Shown here one piece after another: positions 25,287 through 33,586 of a DNA stretch of 64,000 nucleotides; the stretch's first letter is position 1, and each line of letters begins with the position of its first letter. A program made the position numbers and the translations under genes. The stretch comes from Chloroflexota bacterium (GTDB taxonomy: Bacteria; Chloroflexota; Anaerolineae; Aggregatilineales; Phototrophicaceae): contig JAPPEU010000069.1 in NCBI GenBank assembly GCA_028875245.1, positions 62,001 to 126,000 of the forward strand. Direction: 5' to 3'. The notes under the pieces were generated by a model. The model worked only from the letters and a program-made list of their open reading frames with translations, was not told where the DNA came from and did no database searches.

Positions 25287-27131
25287 ATGCAAATTCATAA
25301 GCATGACGTGATTATCATCGGCGCGGGCGGCGCTGGTTTGATGGCGGCGCTATACGCCAGCAAGGGCGGCGCTGATGTGGCGGTGGTCAGCAAACTGTAC
25401 CCGACCCGCAGCCATACCGGCACGGCGCAGGGAGGCATCGGCGCGGCCCTGGGCAACCTCGACGAGGACAAGCCGATTTACCACACCTATGACACCGTAA
25501 AGGGCGGCGATTATCTGACCGATCAAGCGGCGGCGAAGATCCTGGCGGAGAACGCGGTGGAAGCGGTCATCGAGCTGGAGCACATGGGCCTGCCCTTCGA
25601 CCGCACATCGGAGAAGCGCATCAGCCAGCGGCGTTTTGGCGGGCATACGCGCAACTTCGGCGAGGAGTTGGTGCGGCGCGCCTGCCACGCTGCCGACCGC
25701 ACCGGGCACATGATCTTGCAGACCCTGTATCAGCAGTGCATCAAGAACGAAGTCAATTTCTTCGATGAGTTTCAAGTCGTGGATATGATTGTCGTGGATG
25801 GCGCGGTCGCCGGCGTGGTCGCCATTGAGCTGGGCACGGGCGAGTTTCATATTTTTCATGGCAAGGCGAGCTTCTTCGCCTCGGGCGGCTGGGGGCGCTG
25901 CTGGTCGGTGACGAGCAACGCGCATTCGCTGACCGGCGACGGGGCGGCGATTGCGCTGAGGCGGGGCGTGCCGCTGCAAGATATGGAGTTCTTTCAATTT
26001 CATCCGACCGGCATTTATCGCATGGGCATCTTGATTACCGAAGGCGTGCGCGGCGAGGGCGGCGTCTTGATCAACAGCCAGGGCGAGCGCTTCATGGAAC
26101 GCTATGCGCCGAGCGCCAAAGACCTGGCCAGCCGCGATGTGGTCAGCCGCGCCATCTACCTGGAGACGCGCGCCGGCCGCAGCATCAAGAACCGCGGCTA
26201 CGTCCACCTGGATGTGCGCCCGCAGACGGTCAATCGCTACTTTGCCGAGGAAGGGCGGGAGCGCAAGGATTTCATCAATGGTGAAACGATCGAGCGAAAA
26301 CTGCCGGATATTCTAGACTTCTGCCGCACCTATTTGGGCGTCGACCCGGTGCTGGAGCCGATGCCGGTGCAGCCGACGGCGCATTACGCCATGGGCGGCA
26401 TCCCGACAAACATGGATGCCGAGGTGATCATCGATGCCGCTGGCACGGTGATGCCCGGGGCTTATGCCGCCGGTGAAACCGCCTGCGTCAGCGTGCATGG
26501 CGCAAACCGGCTGGGCACGAATTCCCTGGTTGATTTGGTTGTGTTTGGGCGGCGAGGCGGCATGAAGGCGGCGGAATACGTCAAGGGCGTCGATTGGAAG
26601 CCGCTGCCGGCCGATGCGGGCGCGGAGATACAAGCCGAATTTGAGCGCATCCGCAATGGGTCCGGGGCGTCGCGCCCGGGCGAGCTGCGCCACTTGATGC
26701 AGGCGACGATGATGGACAATGTCGGCGTCTTCCGCACCGAAGAAACGCTGCGGCAAGGCATCAAGGACCTGGCGGAATTGCGCGAGCGCTTTTACAAGGA
26801 CTTGCATATTGATGACAAATCGCGCGTGTTCAATACCGATCTGATGGAAGCCTGGGAGCTGGGCTGCCTGCTGGATCTGGCCGATGTCACGGCGCGGACG
26901 GCGATCGAGCGCAAAGAAAGCCGCGGCGCCCACAGCCGGGAAGATTTCAAGAAGCGCGATGACGAGAACTGGCTGGCGCATTCGCTGATTTACCAGCGCG
27001 GCCCGCTTAGCGCACCCGAATACGAAGCCCATTTCGACAAGCAGGTGGATTTGTCGCTTTGGGAGGAGGAAGTGGCGCAAGGGGTGCCGGAGGAGCAGCA
27101 GAAGTTCCGGCCGAAAGAGCGGGTCTATTAG
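25287..27131 (+). CDS. sdhA: Succinate dehydrogenase flavoprotein subunit
   Basis: A 614-residue flavoprotein that oxidises succinate to fumarate. The FAD-binding IIIGAGGAGLMAALYA is at the N-terminus, and SHTGTAQGGIGAALGN is the FAD-attachment region, with the His in RSHTGTAQGG. Substrate-site motifs are FHPTGIYRMGILITEG and RGEGGVLINSQGERFMERY; the C-terminal DVRPQTV and SRGAHSREDF are also family features. It lies 36 bases after the anchor gene. The cognate iron-sulfur gene is 727 bases further on, an unusually large gap. Confidence 0.97.
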   Translation: MQIHKHDVIIIGAGGAGLMAALYASKGGADVAVVSKLYPTRSHTGTAQGGIGAALGNLDEDKPIYHTYDTVKGGDYLTDQAAAKILAENAVEAVIELEHMGLPFDRTSEKRISQRRFGGHTRNFGEELVRRACHAADRTGHMILQTLYQQCIKNEVNFFDEFQVVDMIVVDGAVAGVVAIELGTGEFHIFHGKASFFASGGWGRCWSVTSNAHSLTGDGAAIALRRGVPLQDMEFFQFHPTGIYRMGILITEGVRGEGGVLINSQGERFMERYAPSAKDLASRDVVSRAIYLETRAGRSIKNRGYVHLDVRPQTVNRYFAEEGRERKDFINGETIERKLPDILDFCRTYLGVDPVLEPMPVQPTAHYAMGGIPTNMDAEVIIDAAGTVMPGAYAAGETACVSVHGANRLGTNSLVDLVVFGRRGGMKAAEYVKGVDWKPLPADAGAEIQAEFERIRNGSGASRPGELRHLMQATMMDNVGVFRTEETLRQGIKDLAELRERFYKDLHIDDKSRVFNTDLMEAWELGCLLDLADVTARTAIERKESRGAHSREDFKKRDDENWLAHSLIYQRGPLSAPEYEAHFDKQVDLSLWEEEVAQGVPEEQQKFRPKERVY

Positions 27132-27147
27132 GGCGGCTCAGGCGAGA

Positions 27148-27440
27148 GTTGTAGGCGCGACTTTTCAGGTCGCCCGACAGCCATACAATCAGGAGGCGGG
27201 CGACCGGCGGTCAGTGTCTACGCGACCCAATGGCTCGCCCCTACAGCTTGGCAAGCAATTCCGTTTCGCTAAAGGGAGAATACGCCATAATCGCCAATTC
27301 GGAAGTGTATCGAAGTCGGTGGAATTCATTTTCACCACAAAGGAAAGAAGGACACAAAGAAATTGCATATAGTCTACGTTTCTCGGTGTCCTCGGTGGTA
27401 AAGTTTTTTTGTTTCCACCGAAAGGGATACACTTCCGCCA
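27148..27440. repeat. Dispersed repeats between sdhA and sdhB
   Basis: Two repeat types fill this gap. At 27148-27246 is a palindromic unit (TTGTAGGCGCGACTTTTCAG; then CAGTGTCTACGCGACCC; ending CTCGCCCCTACAG). At 27329-27407 an imperfect inverted pair reads TTCACCACAAAGGAAAG with GGACAC and, reversed, GTGTCCTCGGTGGTAAAG. The stretch to 27581 is AT-richer and has no gene I can support. Confidence 0.7.
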
Positions 27441-27581
27441 ATTCCAGGATTTGACAGGTCGGTGAAAATTGGGGAAACTTGAGAGCATAGGCGTCGCTAC
27501 TGGAATCCCGCGTGAAACCGGGGGCGCCGGGCGAACCGAATTCATCTTGATGGCTGGGCGAATGTTGAATAGATCAATCCA

Positions 27582-27842
27582 ATGATTAGACCCTTCGTTA
27601 GAATCATCATTGATTATGTTCGACTTACTGGCTTGCTTTTGCAACTTCTGTATTTGCATCTGTATCGCGTTTCTCTGTTAATAAAGTATTATGCCCTCAA
27701 AGCAGCGCGAGCGGCGCTTGTGGAAGCTGTGAAAATAGAATTCGGCATAAAATCCATGTCAATGGAAAACCGCGTCATTTTTGCGACCTGCATTGCAGTC
27801 TCATTTTATGTCCTGGCGCTTGTCATGCTTATCCGCTTCTAA
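27582..27842 (+). CDS. Possible small membrane protein
   Basis: An 86-residue frame with two hydrophobic stretches (about residues 8-30 and 65-84) separated by a basic helix (YYALKAARAALVEAVK). It is richer in A and T than the flanking sdh genes, has no ribosome site I can identify, and resembles no family I know. It may be acquired DNA that came with the surrounding repeats, or a chance frame. It ends 16 bases before sdhB. Confidence 0.3.
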   Translation: MIRPFVRIIIDYVRLTGLLLQLLYLHLYRVSLLIKYYALKAARAALVEAVKIEFGIKSMSMENRVIFATCIAVSFYVLALVMLIRF

Positions 27843-27858
27843 ACTGGATGCGAATCAT

Positions 27859-28584
27859 ATGGATGTAACCTTCAAAATCAGACGACAGAACCCGGATGTG
27901 CCCGGCCAGGAAAAGCCGTATTGGCAGGAGTTTGAATTGGCCGATGTCGACCCGACCGACCGCGTCCTGGAGATGCTGCATCGGATCAAGTGGGAGCAGG
28001 ACGGTTCGCTCTCGCTGCGGCGCTCCTGCGCGCACGGCGTCTGCGGCTCCGATGCCATGCGCATCAACGGCGTCAACCGGCTGGCTTGCAAGATACTCAT
28101 ACGCGACTTGGGCGAGCGGGTGCAGGTGGAGCCGATTTTGGGCTTGCCGGTGGTAAAGGACCTGATCGTTGATATGGAGCCCTTCTTCGACCATTACAAG
28201 CGGGTGATGCCCTATTTCGTCAACGACGATCCCCTGCCGGAAGATGGCCGCGAACGCCTCCAAACGCAGGCGGACCGCGAGCGCTTCGACGATAGCACCA
28301 AGTGCATCCTTTGCGCTTGCTGCACCACCTCTTGTCCGAGCTTCTGGGCGAACGGCCAATATGTGGGCCCGGCGGCCATCGTGGGGGCGCATCGCTTCAT
28401 ATTTGACTCGCGCGATCAAGCGGGGGCTGAGCGGCTGAACACCCTCAGCGAGCCCAACGGAGTATGGCGCTGCCGCACGATTTTCAACTGTACACCGGCC
28501 TGCCCGCGCGATATTGAGGTCACCAAAGCGATCGGCGAGGTCAAATTGGCGATAAGCAAAGGGGCAAATGTTAGCTTTTTGTAA
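27859..28584 (+). CDS. sdhB: Succinate dehydrogenase iron-sulfur subunit
   Basis: A 241-residue subunit that passes electrons from SdhA flavin to quinone through three clusters. The [2Fe-2S] motif is SCAHGVCGSDAM (about 57-68) with the later Cys in RLACKIL; the [4Fe-4S] and [3Fe-4S] ligands are in CILCACCTTSCPSF (about 155) and CRTIFNCTPACPRDI (about 210). The ATG at 27859 begins the conserved N-terminus (MDVTFKIRRQ); the longer frame upstream overlaps the small ORF. No clear ribosome site is present, so translation efficiency is uncertain. Confidence 0.96.
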   Translation: MDVTFKIRRQNPDVPGQEKPYWQEFELADVDPTDRVLEMLHRIKWEQDGSLSLRRSCAHGVCGSDAMRINGVNRLACKILIRDLGERVQVEPILGLPVVKDLIVDMEPFFDHYKRVMPYFVNDDPLPEDGRERLQTQADRERFDDSTKCILCACCTTSCPSFWANGQYVGPAAIVGAHRFIFDSRDQAGAERLNTLSEPNGVWRCRTIFNCTPACPRDIEVTKAIGEVKLAISKGANVSFL

Positions 28585-28673
28585 AATTGTGCGCTACAAT
28601 AGCGAAATGAACGTATGCTGCGATACAATTCGCAGTGTGCGCGCAACATATTGCTTATTTAAAGGAGGTCGGA

Positions 28674-29507
28674 ATGAAGCGTATAGGGAGTGTAGAGAGA
28701 AGGTCTCCATTTTGGTCGCGGCTTCTCGGCTTGCTGATCACGTTCGCCATCATTGCCGTGCTGGTCTTTGGCGGCGTCAAGAACCTGACGAGCGAATTAG
28801 CCGATGCGCATGAAGCGCTGGCCGCCAGCCAATACGAGCTAGGCAAAACGCGGAATGCGCTTGACAACGCTCGTACGCAATTGGTCGCTACCGAGAACGC
28901 GCTGGCCGGCGCTGCCGCGGAAGTCGACAGGATGGGGCGCAAGCTGGAGGTTAGCGAACATCAGTTGGAAGCCGCCAACAACAATATCCTGGTGCTGAAT
29001 CATGCGAAGGATCAGTTGAGACATCGCTGGGCCAATTCGATGCGCGCTTTGGCGCAGCGCAATGAGCAGTACGTGGCGGTTGACCAGGCTTTGCGAGCGA
29101 CGCAAGCCGAGTTGGCGCGCTTGCGGAACCAGCCGCAGTGGAGCGTGATCGTGACGAGCCAGCGGCAGATGCAAATGGCCGAGCGTGAGCGTTTTGCGAT
29201 GTCGCAGGCGCGGATGTACGCTGAAGGCGACGGCGGCATGCTGTATTACGAAGGCATGGCGGCCGAGCACGAGATCGAGAAGTACTTCTCCTATGGCGAG
29301 CGGACGCAAGTGATTCTGACGACGACGGCGCCGGGCATGGATGTTCTGACTTGCCTGAACAACCCGAGCCTGGGTTGTGGCGCGGTGGTCTCGGCGGGTG
29401 TGCAGGCGATGGAAATGCATGCCTACTCGTATGAATCTTCTTTCGTCAGCGAGGAAATGCTCTTGGTGGACGGGCGGCGCGGGCGTCGTCCCGGCCGGCG
29501 TCGCTAG
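28674..29507 (+). CDS. Membrane-anchored coiled-coil protein, unknown
   Basis: A 277-residue protein with one N-terminal transmembrane helix (about 18-38), then a coiled coil of about 120 residues (repeated Ala/Leu/Glu heptads such as ALAASQYELGKTRNALDNAR), then a C-terminal globular part. The globular part contains GEGDGG-like and PGMDVLTCLNNPSLGCG segments and ends in an Arg/Gly-rich tail (DGRRGRRPGRRR). AAAGGAGGTCGGA before the ATG is the strongest ribosome site in the area. It follows sdhB by 89 bases and has its own terminator. Function unknown. Confidence 0.75.
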   Translation: MKRIGSVERRSPFWSRLLGLLITFAIIAVLVFGGVKNLTSELADAHEALAASQYELGKTRNALDNARTQLVATENALAGAAAEVDRMGRKLEVSEHQLEAANNNILVLNHAKDQLRHRWANSMRALAQRNEQYVAVDQALRATQAELARLRNQPQWSVIVTSQRQMQMAERERFAMSQARMYAEGDGGMLYYEGMAAEHEIEKYFSYGERTQVILTTTAPGMDVLTCLNNPSLGCGAVVSAGVQAMEMHAYSYESSFVSEEMLLVDGRRGRRPGRRR

Positions 29508-29559
29508 GCTGTCGCTGCGGGTTCCAAGCGCATCATCCGATAGTCAAGTTTTCTACCAG

Positions 29560-29592
29560 GGCGGAGTGCGCCGGAAGGGGCGCTCTGCCTTT
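29560..29592 (+). terminator. Rho-independent terminator
   Basis: GGCGGAGTGCGCC (29560-29572) pairs with GGGGCGCTCTGCC (29577-29589), allowing two G-T pairs and one mismatch, with a GGAA tetraloop and TTT after it. It lies 50 bases past the coiled-coil gene. Confidence 0.65.
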
Positions 29593-29687
29593 CAAGTTTC
29601 GTAAAGTTTGAAACTGCTGTATTGAGTAGATTCCGAATGCGGGCGATCCACCGGGTCGCCCCTTGTTATTCCCTCTAGCGCGCGTGT

Positions 29688-30674
29688 ATGGATGAACCTG
29701 TAAAACGACCGGCGCTTCCGCAAAGCGCAGCCGTCATCGGCGCGGGCACGATGGGCTTGGGTGTTGCGGAATGCTTCGCGCTCGCCGGGCTGGATGTCGC
29801 GCTGGTCGACGCGACGCCTGATTTAACAGGCCGGGCCCTGCAGCAACTTGAAGAACGCGTTCGCGGTCATGTTGATGCCGGTCTGTTGCCCCCCGAGGCG
29901 CTCGAGCGATTGCGGACCGTACGCGCGGCCGACGATATTGCGGACGCCGTTCAAACTGCCGATCTCGTCTTTGAGGCGGCGCCGGAAAGCATTGAGATAA
30001 AACGCGAGGTGTTGGCTGAATGCGATGCCCGGACGCCGGCCGGGGCGATCATCGCTACCAACACTTCATCTCTGCCGATTGATGAGTTGGCCGCCTTCGT
30101 GGAGCGCAAGGATCGCTTCCTCGGCATGCACTGGTTCAATCCGCCCGAATGGACACCGGCCGTGGAAATCATCCGCTCGACTTTCACAGATCCGCGGATT
30201 GTGGAAATCACGCGCGAGTTTTTGCTGCGCATTGGCAAGCGTCCAGCGACTGTGGCCAGCGCGCCCGGATTCGTCGCCAATCGGATTCAATTTGCGCTCT
30301 TCCGCGAGGCGCTGGCATGTGTGGAAGAGGGCTTGGCGACGCCCGCTGATGTGGATGCCTTGGTGCGCAGCAGCTTCGGTTTCCGCCTGCCTTTCTATGG
30401 TCCGTTCCAGATTGCGGATATGGCCGGCCTCGATGTCTACGCCAGTATTTTTGACGTGCTTTCTGCCGGTTTGGGTGCTGGCTGGGAGGCGCCGGAATCG
30501 CTGCGAAATATCGTCGCTGCGGGGCGGGTGGGCACAAAGTCCCTGGCCGGCTTTTATGAATACAGCGACGATGAGCGCGCCGCCCTTCTGATTGAGCGCG
30601 ACAAGCGATATGCCGCACTCAAGCGTTTGCTGGACACGTTCCCCGTGGGTTCAACGCCGCGCTCGGAGGCCTAG
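29688..30674 (+). CDS. 3-hydroxyacyl-CoA dehydrogenase family protein (first of two)
   Basis: A 328-residue NAD-dependent dehydrogenase. The Rossmann motif is AVIGAGTMGLGVAECFALAG (about 15-34); EAAPESIEIKREV and ATNTSSLPIDELA follow. The catalytic His is in LGMHWFNPPEW, and the C-terminal 3HCDH domain has APGFVANRIQFALFREALAC. Such enzymes oxidise 3-hydroxyacyl-CoA in beta-oxidation or related pathways. The next gene is a paralogue two bases downstream. No thiolase or enoyl-CoA hydratase is nearby, so the acyl chain handled is unknown. Confidence 0.88.
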   Translation: MDEPVKRPALPQSAAVIGAGTMGLGVAECFALAGLDVALVDATPDLTGRALQQLEERVRGHVDAGLLPPEALERLRTVRAADDIADAVQTADLVFEAAPESIEIKREVLAECDARTPAGAIIATNTSSLPIDELAAFVERKDRFLGMHWFNPPEWTPAVEIIRSTFTDPRIVEITREFLLRIGKRPATVASAPGFVANRIQFALFREALACVEEGLATPADVDALVRSSFGFRLPFYGPFQIADMAGLDVYASIFDVLSAGLGAGWEAPESLRNIVAAGRVGTKSLAGFYEYSDDERAALLIERDKRYAALKRLLDTFPVGSTPRSEA

Positions 30675-30676
30675 GC

Positions 30677-31591
30677 ATGCGGGAGATTCAGTGCGTCGCC
30701 GTCATCGGCGCCGGCACGATGGGGCGTCAGATCGCGCTGCAATGCGCGCGTCACGGCTTTCCTGTCGCGCTCTTTGATGTGATGCCCGGCGCGCTGGCTG
30801 AGGCCGAGCGATGGCAGCGTGAGACCGCGCGGGGCTGGGTCGAGGCTGGCGAACTGCCGCGGTCCCGCGAAGCCTCTATTTTCAAGCGCATCCGATACGA
30901 GGCCGATCTGGCGCAGGCCCTGCGCGATGCTGACCTGGCGATCGAAGCGGCGCCCGAACGCATTGAACTCAAACGGGAGATCTTTGCCCGGGCTGATCGG
31001 CTGCTGCCGGCGGGCGCCATCATCGCCACCAACAGCTCTTCCATCCGCGTCAGCGCGCTGGAAAACGCGACCGAGCGCCCCGAGCTTGTCGCCAATTTGC
31101 ATTTTTATCTGCCGGTCTGGGACAGCCCGATGGTCGAGGTTGGCGGCGGCAGCTGCACAGATCCGGATGTTCTCGCTGCGCTGACACAGTTGGCGCGCGC
31201 GATAAAGATTCTGCCCCTGCGCGTAATGCGGGAGAGCACGGGCTTTGTCTTCAATCGCGTCTGGCGGGCGGTCAAGAAAGAAGCGATGCGCGTGGCAGAC
31301 AGTGGCGTGGCCAGCATCGAGGATATTGACCGCGCCTGGATGATCAAGTTTGGGCGCGAGAAACCGCCGCCTTTCGCGCAGATGGATCGCATCGGATTGG
31401 ATGTGATTCGCGATATCGAGCTGCATTACGCGGCCGAGAGCGGCGACCCGGAAGACCGGCCGCGGCCGATTCTGACTGAGCGCGTGGCGCGGGGCGACCT
31501 GGGCCTGAAGACCGGTCGCGGCTTTTATGAATATCCTGATCCGGCCTGGGAGCGGGCGGATTTTCTCAAGCCTGATGCTGATGAATGCTGA
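30677..31591 (+). CDS. 3-hydroxyacyl-CoA dehydrogenase family protein (second, divergent)
   Basis: A 304-residue paralogue of the preceding gene, only two bases after its stop. It keeps the NAD site (AVIGAGTMGRQIALQCARHG) and EAAPERIELKREIF, but the conserved HxxNPP motif reads LHFYLPVWDSP: the His is kept and the Asn is Leu. The C-terminal domain contains ESTGFVFNRVWRAVKKEAM. Such changes suggest a different substrate, possibly not an acyl-CoA. The pair may form a heteromer or act in sequence; this is inference from adjacency only. Confidence 0.82.
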   Translation: MREIQCVAVIGAGTMGRQIALQCARHGFPVALFDVMPGALAEAERWQRETARGWVEAGELPRSREASIFKRIRYEADLAQALRDADLAIEAAPERIELKREIFARADRLLPAGAIIATNSSSIRVSALENATERPELVANLHFYLPVWDSPMVEVGGGSCTDPDVLAALTQLARAIKILPLRVMRESTGFVFNRVWRAVKKEAMRVADSGVASIEDIDRAWMIKFGREKPPPFAQMDRIGLDVIRDIELHYAAESGDPEDRPRPILTERVARGDLGLKTGRGFYEYPDPAWERADFLKPDADEC

Positions 31592-31603
31592 GCTCGTCCT
31601 GTC

Positions 31604-31632
31604 TTGACAGGGCGGGCGCGCTGTCGTAGAAT
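31604..31632 (+). promoter_or_regulatory. Consensus promoter for tRNA/secE/rplK cluster
   Basis: TTGACA at 31604-31609 and TAGAAT at 31627-31632 with a 17-base spacer form the best sigma70-type promoter in the window. The predicted start near 31639 lies about 60 bases before the first tRNA. Confidence 0.75.
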
Positions 31633-31697
31633 GGGCGCTCGTCACGAGAAGCGAACCTTGAGCGCGCTCTGCCGGCGTGGTAAACTTTCGCGGTTGC

Positions 31698-31770
31698 GCC
31701 ACCATAGCTCAATTGGCAGAGCACCTGTTTTGTAAACAGGTTGTTCTGGGTTCGAGTCCCAGTGGTGGCT
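31698..31770 (+). tRNA. tRNA-Thr (anticodon TGT)
   Basis: Acceptor GCCACCA pairs with TGGTGGC; the anticodon stem CCTGT/ACAGG encloses the loop TTTGTAA, giving anticodon TGT. The T-arm is CTGGG-TTCGAGT-CCCAG. Discriminator base T; CCA is not encoded. Confidence 0.95.
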
Positions 31771-31793
31771 ATGGCTTAACAGCCGAATCAGAT

Positions 31794-31876
31794 GGGTCGG
31801 TGCCCGAGTGGCTAAAGGGGGCGGACTGTAAATTCGCTGGCGAGAGCCTACACTGGTTCGAATCCAGTCCGGCCCA
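31794..31876 (+). tRNA. tRNA-Tyr (anticodon GTA)
   Basis: Acceptor GGGTCGG pairs with CCGGCCC (one G-T). The anticodon loop CTGTAAA gives GTA. A long variable arm (GCTGGCGAGAGCC region) is present, as expected for bacterial tRNA-Tyr. T-arm ACTGG-TTCGAAT-CCAGT. Discriminator A. Confidence 0.93.
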
Positions 31877-31920
31877 CTGTTGATCTGAACCGTCAGTCGA
31901 ATCAAGGCGAGCGGTTTAGC

Positions 31921-31992
31921 GCCTCCGTAGCTCAGGGGTAGAGCGCTCCCTTGGTAAGGGCGAGGTCATGAGTTCAAATCTCATCGGAGGCT
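31921..31992 (+). tRNA. tRNA-Thr (anticodon GGT)
   Basis: Acceptor GCCTCCG pairs with CGGAGGC; D-arm GCTC/GAGC; anticodon loop TTGGTAA gives GGT. The anticodon stem CTCCC/GGGCG has one T-C mismatch. T-arm ATGAG-TTCAAAT-CTCAT. Discriminator T. Confidence 0.92.
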
Positions 31993-32031
31993 CTTAACCT
32001 GTCAGGTGGAATTGAGAAATAAGGGAAGACA

Positions 32032-32193
32032 ATGGCGAAGAAGGGGCAGCGCATTGTCGTCAAAATGCGCAGTACGGAAAGCGGTCACATCTACATCACC
32101 GAGAAGAGCCGCCGCAATACGCAGGGGCGTCTTGAGTTGCGGAAGTACGACCCGTATTTGCGCAGGCATGTGCTGTACCGCGAAACCAAGTAG
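32032..32193 (+). CDS. rpmG: 50S ribosomal protein bL33
   Basis: A 53-residue ribosomal protein: [19 protein letters not shown], then [20 protein letters not shown] and [13 protein letters not shown]. It is the cysteine-free (zinc-independent) form of L33. AAGGGAAGACA precedes the ATG. It lies 39 bases after tRNA-Thr and 50 bases before tRNA-Trp, the conserved place for rpmG ahead of secE. Confidence 0.95.
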   Translation: MAKKGQRIVVKMRSTESGHIYITEKSRRNTQGRLELRKYDPYLRRHVLYRETK

Positions 32194-32243
32194 ATTTGCG
32201 CCGCGTAATGATGTATAGTAGACACGGGACGCGCGGATAGCAT

Positions 32244-32316
32244 AGGGGTATAGCTCAGTTGGTAGAGCGACGGTCTCCAAAACCGTAGGTCGAGAGTTCG
32301 AGTCTTTCTGCCCCTG
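32244..32316 (+). tRNA. tRNA-Trp (anticodon CCA)
   Basis: Acceptor AGGGGTA pairs with TGCCCCT; anticodon stem ACGGT/ACCGT encloses CTCCAAA, giving CCA. T-arm GAGAG-TTCGAGT-CTTTC. Discriminator G. The position between rpmG and secE is the usual one. Confidence 0.95.
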
Positions 32317-32409
32317 TATCGAAACCCATAGGCACCGTCCTCCGCGGCGGTGCTTAGTTATCAGGGGCGGGCGGGATGGCCCGACAATTGGCTGAGGAGC
32401 GATTGCGAT

Positions 32410-32802
32410 ATGGCGGTAGAAGAGCAAACACAGAGCGCGATCACGCAGAAAAAAGGCAAGGCGACGCCGGGCCGGCGCGCTCGCAAAATTAAGACGACGG
32501 CCAAAGCCGAGCCGCAAGGCAATGCGATTACGCGCCCGCTGTATATGACGGTCGATTATTTCAGCAATGTGCGGTCGGAGCTGAACAAAGTGGCCTGGCC
32601 TAACCGTCACGATACGCGGCGTCTGACGATTCTCTGCATCAATGTGACGATCGCGTCGGCGATATTCCTCGGCATTCTGGCGGTGATTTGGTCCGAGTTC
32701 ATGCGCATCGGCTTGAACCCGGGCATGGCCTGGATGCTGCTGGCGGTGATTGTGGCGATGGTCGGCGGCGCCTTCTTCATGATTCGGCGCGGCTCGATTT
32801 AA
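32410..32802 (+). CDS. secE: Preprotein translocase subunit SecE, with extra C-terminal helix
   Basis: A 130-residue subunit of the SecYEG channel. After a charged 45-residue N-terminal extension comes the conserved amphipathic segment YFSNVRSELNKVAWPNRHD (about 50-68) and the core transmembrane helix ILCINVTIASAIFLGILAVI. Most short SecE proteins end soon after this helix; here a second hydrophobic helix (AWMLLAVIVAMVGGAFFMI) and RRGSI tail follow. GAGGAG lies upstream of the ATG. It sits in the conserved tRNA-Trp, secE, nusG, rplK order. Confidence 0.93.
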   Translation: MAVEEQTQSAITQKKGKATPGRRARKIKTTAKAEPQGNAITRPLYMTVDYFSNVRSELNKVAWPNRHDTRRLTILCINVTIASAIFLGILAVIWSEFMRIGLNPGMAWMLLAVIVAMVGGAFFMIRRGSI

Positions 32803-32845
32803 GGCGAGCATCAGCGGCTTCTGTTAGTGTGGACGAAGACTTCTC

Positions 32846-33520
32846 ATGAGCGAGCAAAGCACAGCAAGGCAAGAATTGACCGACTACGACCCGGAGCCGG
32901 TGGTCATTGATGACGCTGACGGCGATGTCGAAGGCTTGAATATCACGCTGGATGACGGGACGGCGGATGAAGACCAGGAGCGCAGTTGGTTCTTCATCCA
33001 CTGCTACTCGGGCTACGAGAAAAAGGTCGAGTACGCCTTGCGCCAGCGTATCGAGACCATGGGCATGCAGGACCAGATTTACGATGTGCTCATCCCGACG
33101 GAAGACGAAATCGAGGTCAAGGACGGCAAGCGCCGCACGGTGGAGAAGCGCGTCTTCCCCGGTTATGTCATGGTGCAGATGCGCTGGGACAAGGACGAGG
33201 GCGAGCTGGACAAGGACGCCTGGTACACCGTGCGCAATACGCCGGGCGTGGTCGGCTTCGTCGGCGGCGAGAGCCAACCGACGCCGCTGCGGCCGGAAGA
33301 GGTCAAGCGCATCATGGACCGCATGGATTCCGAAGATACGGTGGTCAAAGTCGATTACAAGATTGGCGAACGGGTGCGGATTGTGGGCGGGCCCTTCAAC
33401 GATTTTCCCGGTACGGTCGCTACGATCGATTCAGGCCGCGAGAAAGTCCGCGTGATGGTCGATTTCTTCGGGCGGGAAACCGCGGTTGTGCTCAGCTTCA
33501 TGGAAGTGGAGCGGATGTAA
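32846..33520 (+). CDS. nusG: Transcription termination/antitermination protein NusG
   Basis: A 224-residue transcription factor that binds RNA polymerase and couples it to ribosomes or Rho. The NGN domain begins after an acidic 45-residue extension: RSWFFIHCYSGYEKKVEYAL, then VFPGYVMVQM and NTPGVVGFVG. The C-terminal KOW domain is IGERVRIVGGPFNDFPGTVA with the following VRVMVDFFGRETAVVLSF. It lies 43 bases after secE and 66 bases before rplK. The acidic N-terminal extension is longer than in E. coli NusG. Confidence 0.97.
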   Translation: MSEQSTARQELTDYDPEPVVIDDADGDVEGLNITLDDGTADEDQERSWFFIHCYSGYEKKVEYALRQRIETMGMQDQIYDVLIPTEDEIEVKDGKRRTVEKRVFPGYVMVQMRWDKDEGELDKDAWYTVRNTPGVVGFVGGESQPTPLRPEEVKRIMDRMDSEDTVVKVDYKIGERVRIVGGPFNDFPGTVATIDSGREKVRVMVDFFGRETAVVLSFMEVERM

Positions 33521-33586
33521 GCCCCCACACTGAATTCCGTGCCAGCGTTGAGATGGTGGAACAAGGTAAGAACCGGAGGAAAGCGG

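Noticed and set aside
25350-26207. Long antisense open frame opposite sdhA (285 codons)
   Set aside because: It is the shadow of a highly conserved gene in GC-rich DNA, with repetitive His/Ala/Arg composition and no start signal.
32202-32219. Second promoter for tRNA-Trp/secE (TTGCGC and TATAGT)
   Set aside because: The spacer is only 12 bases, too short for a normal sigma70 promoter.
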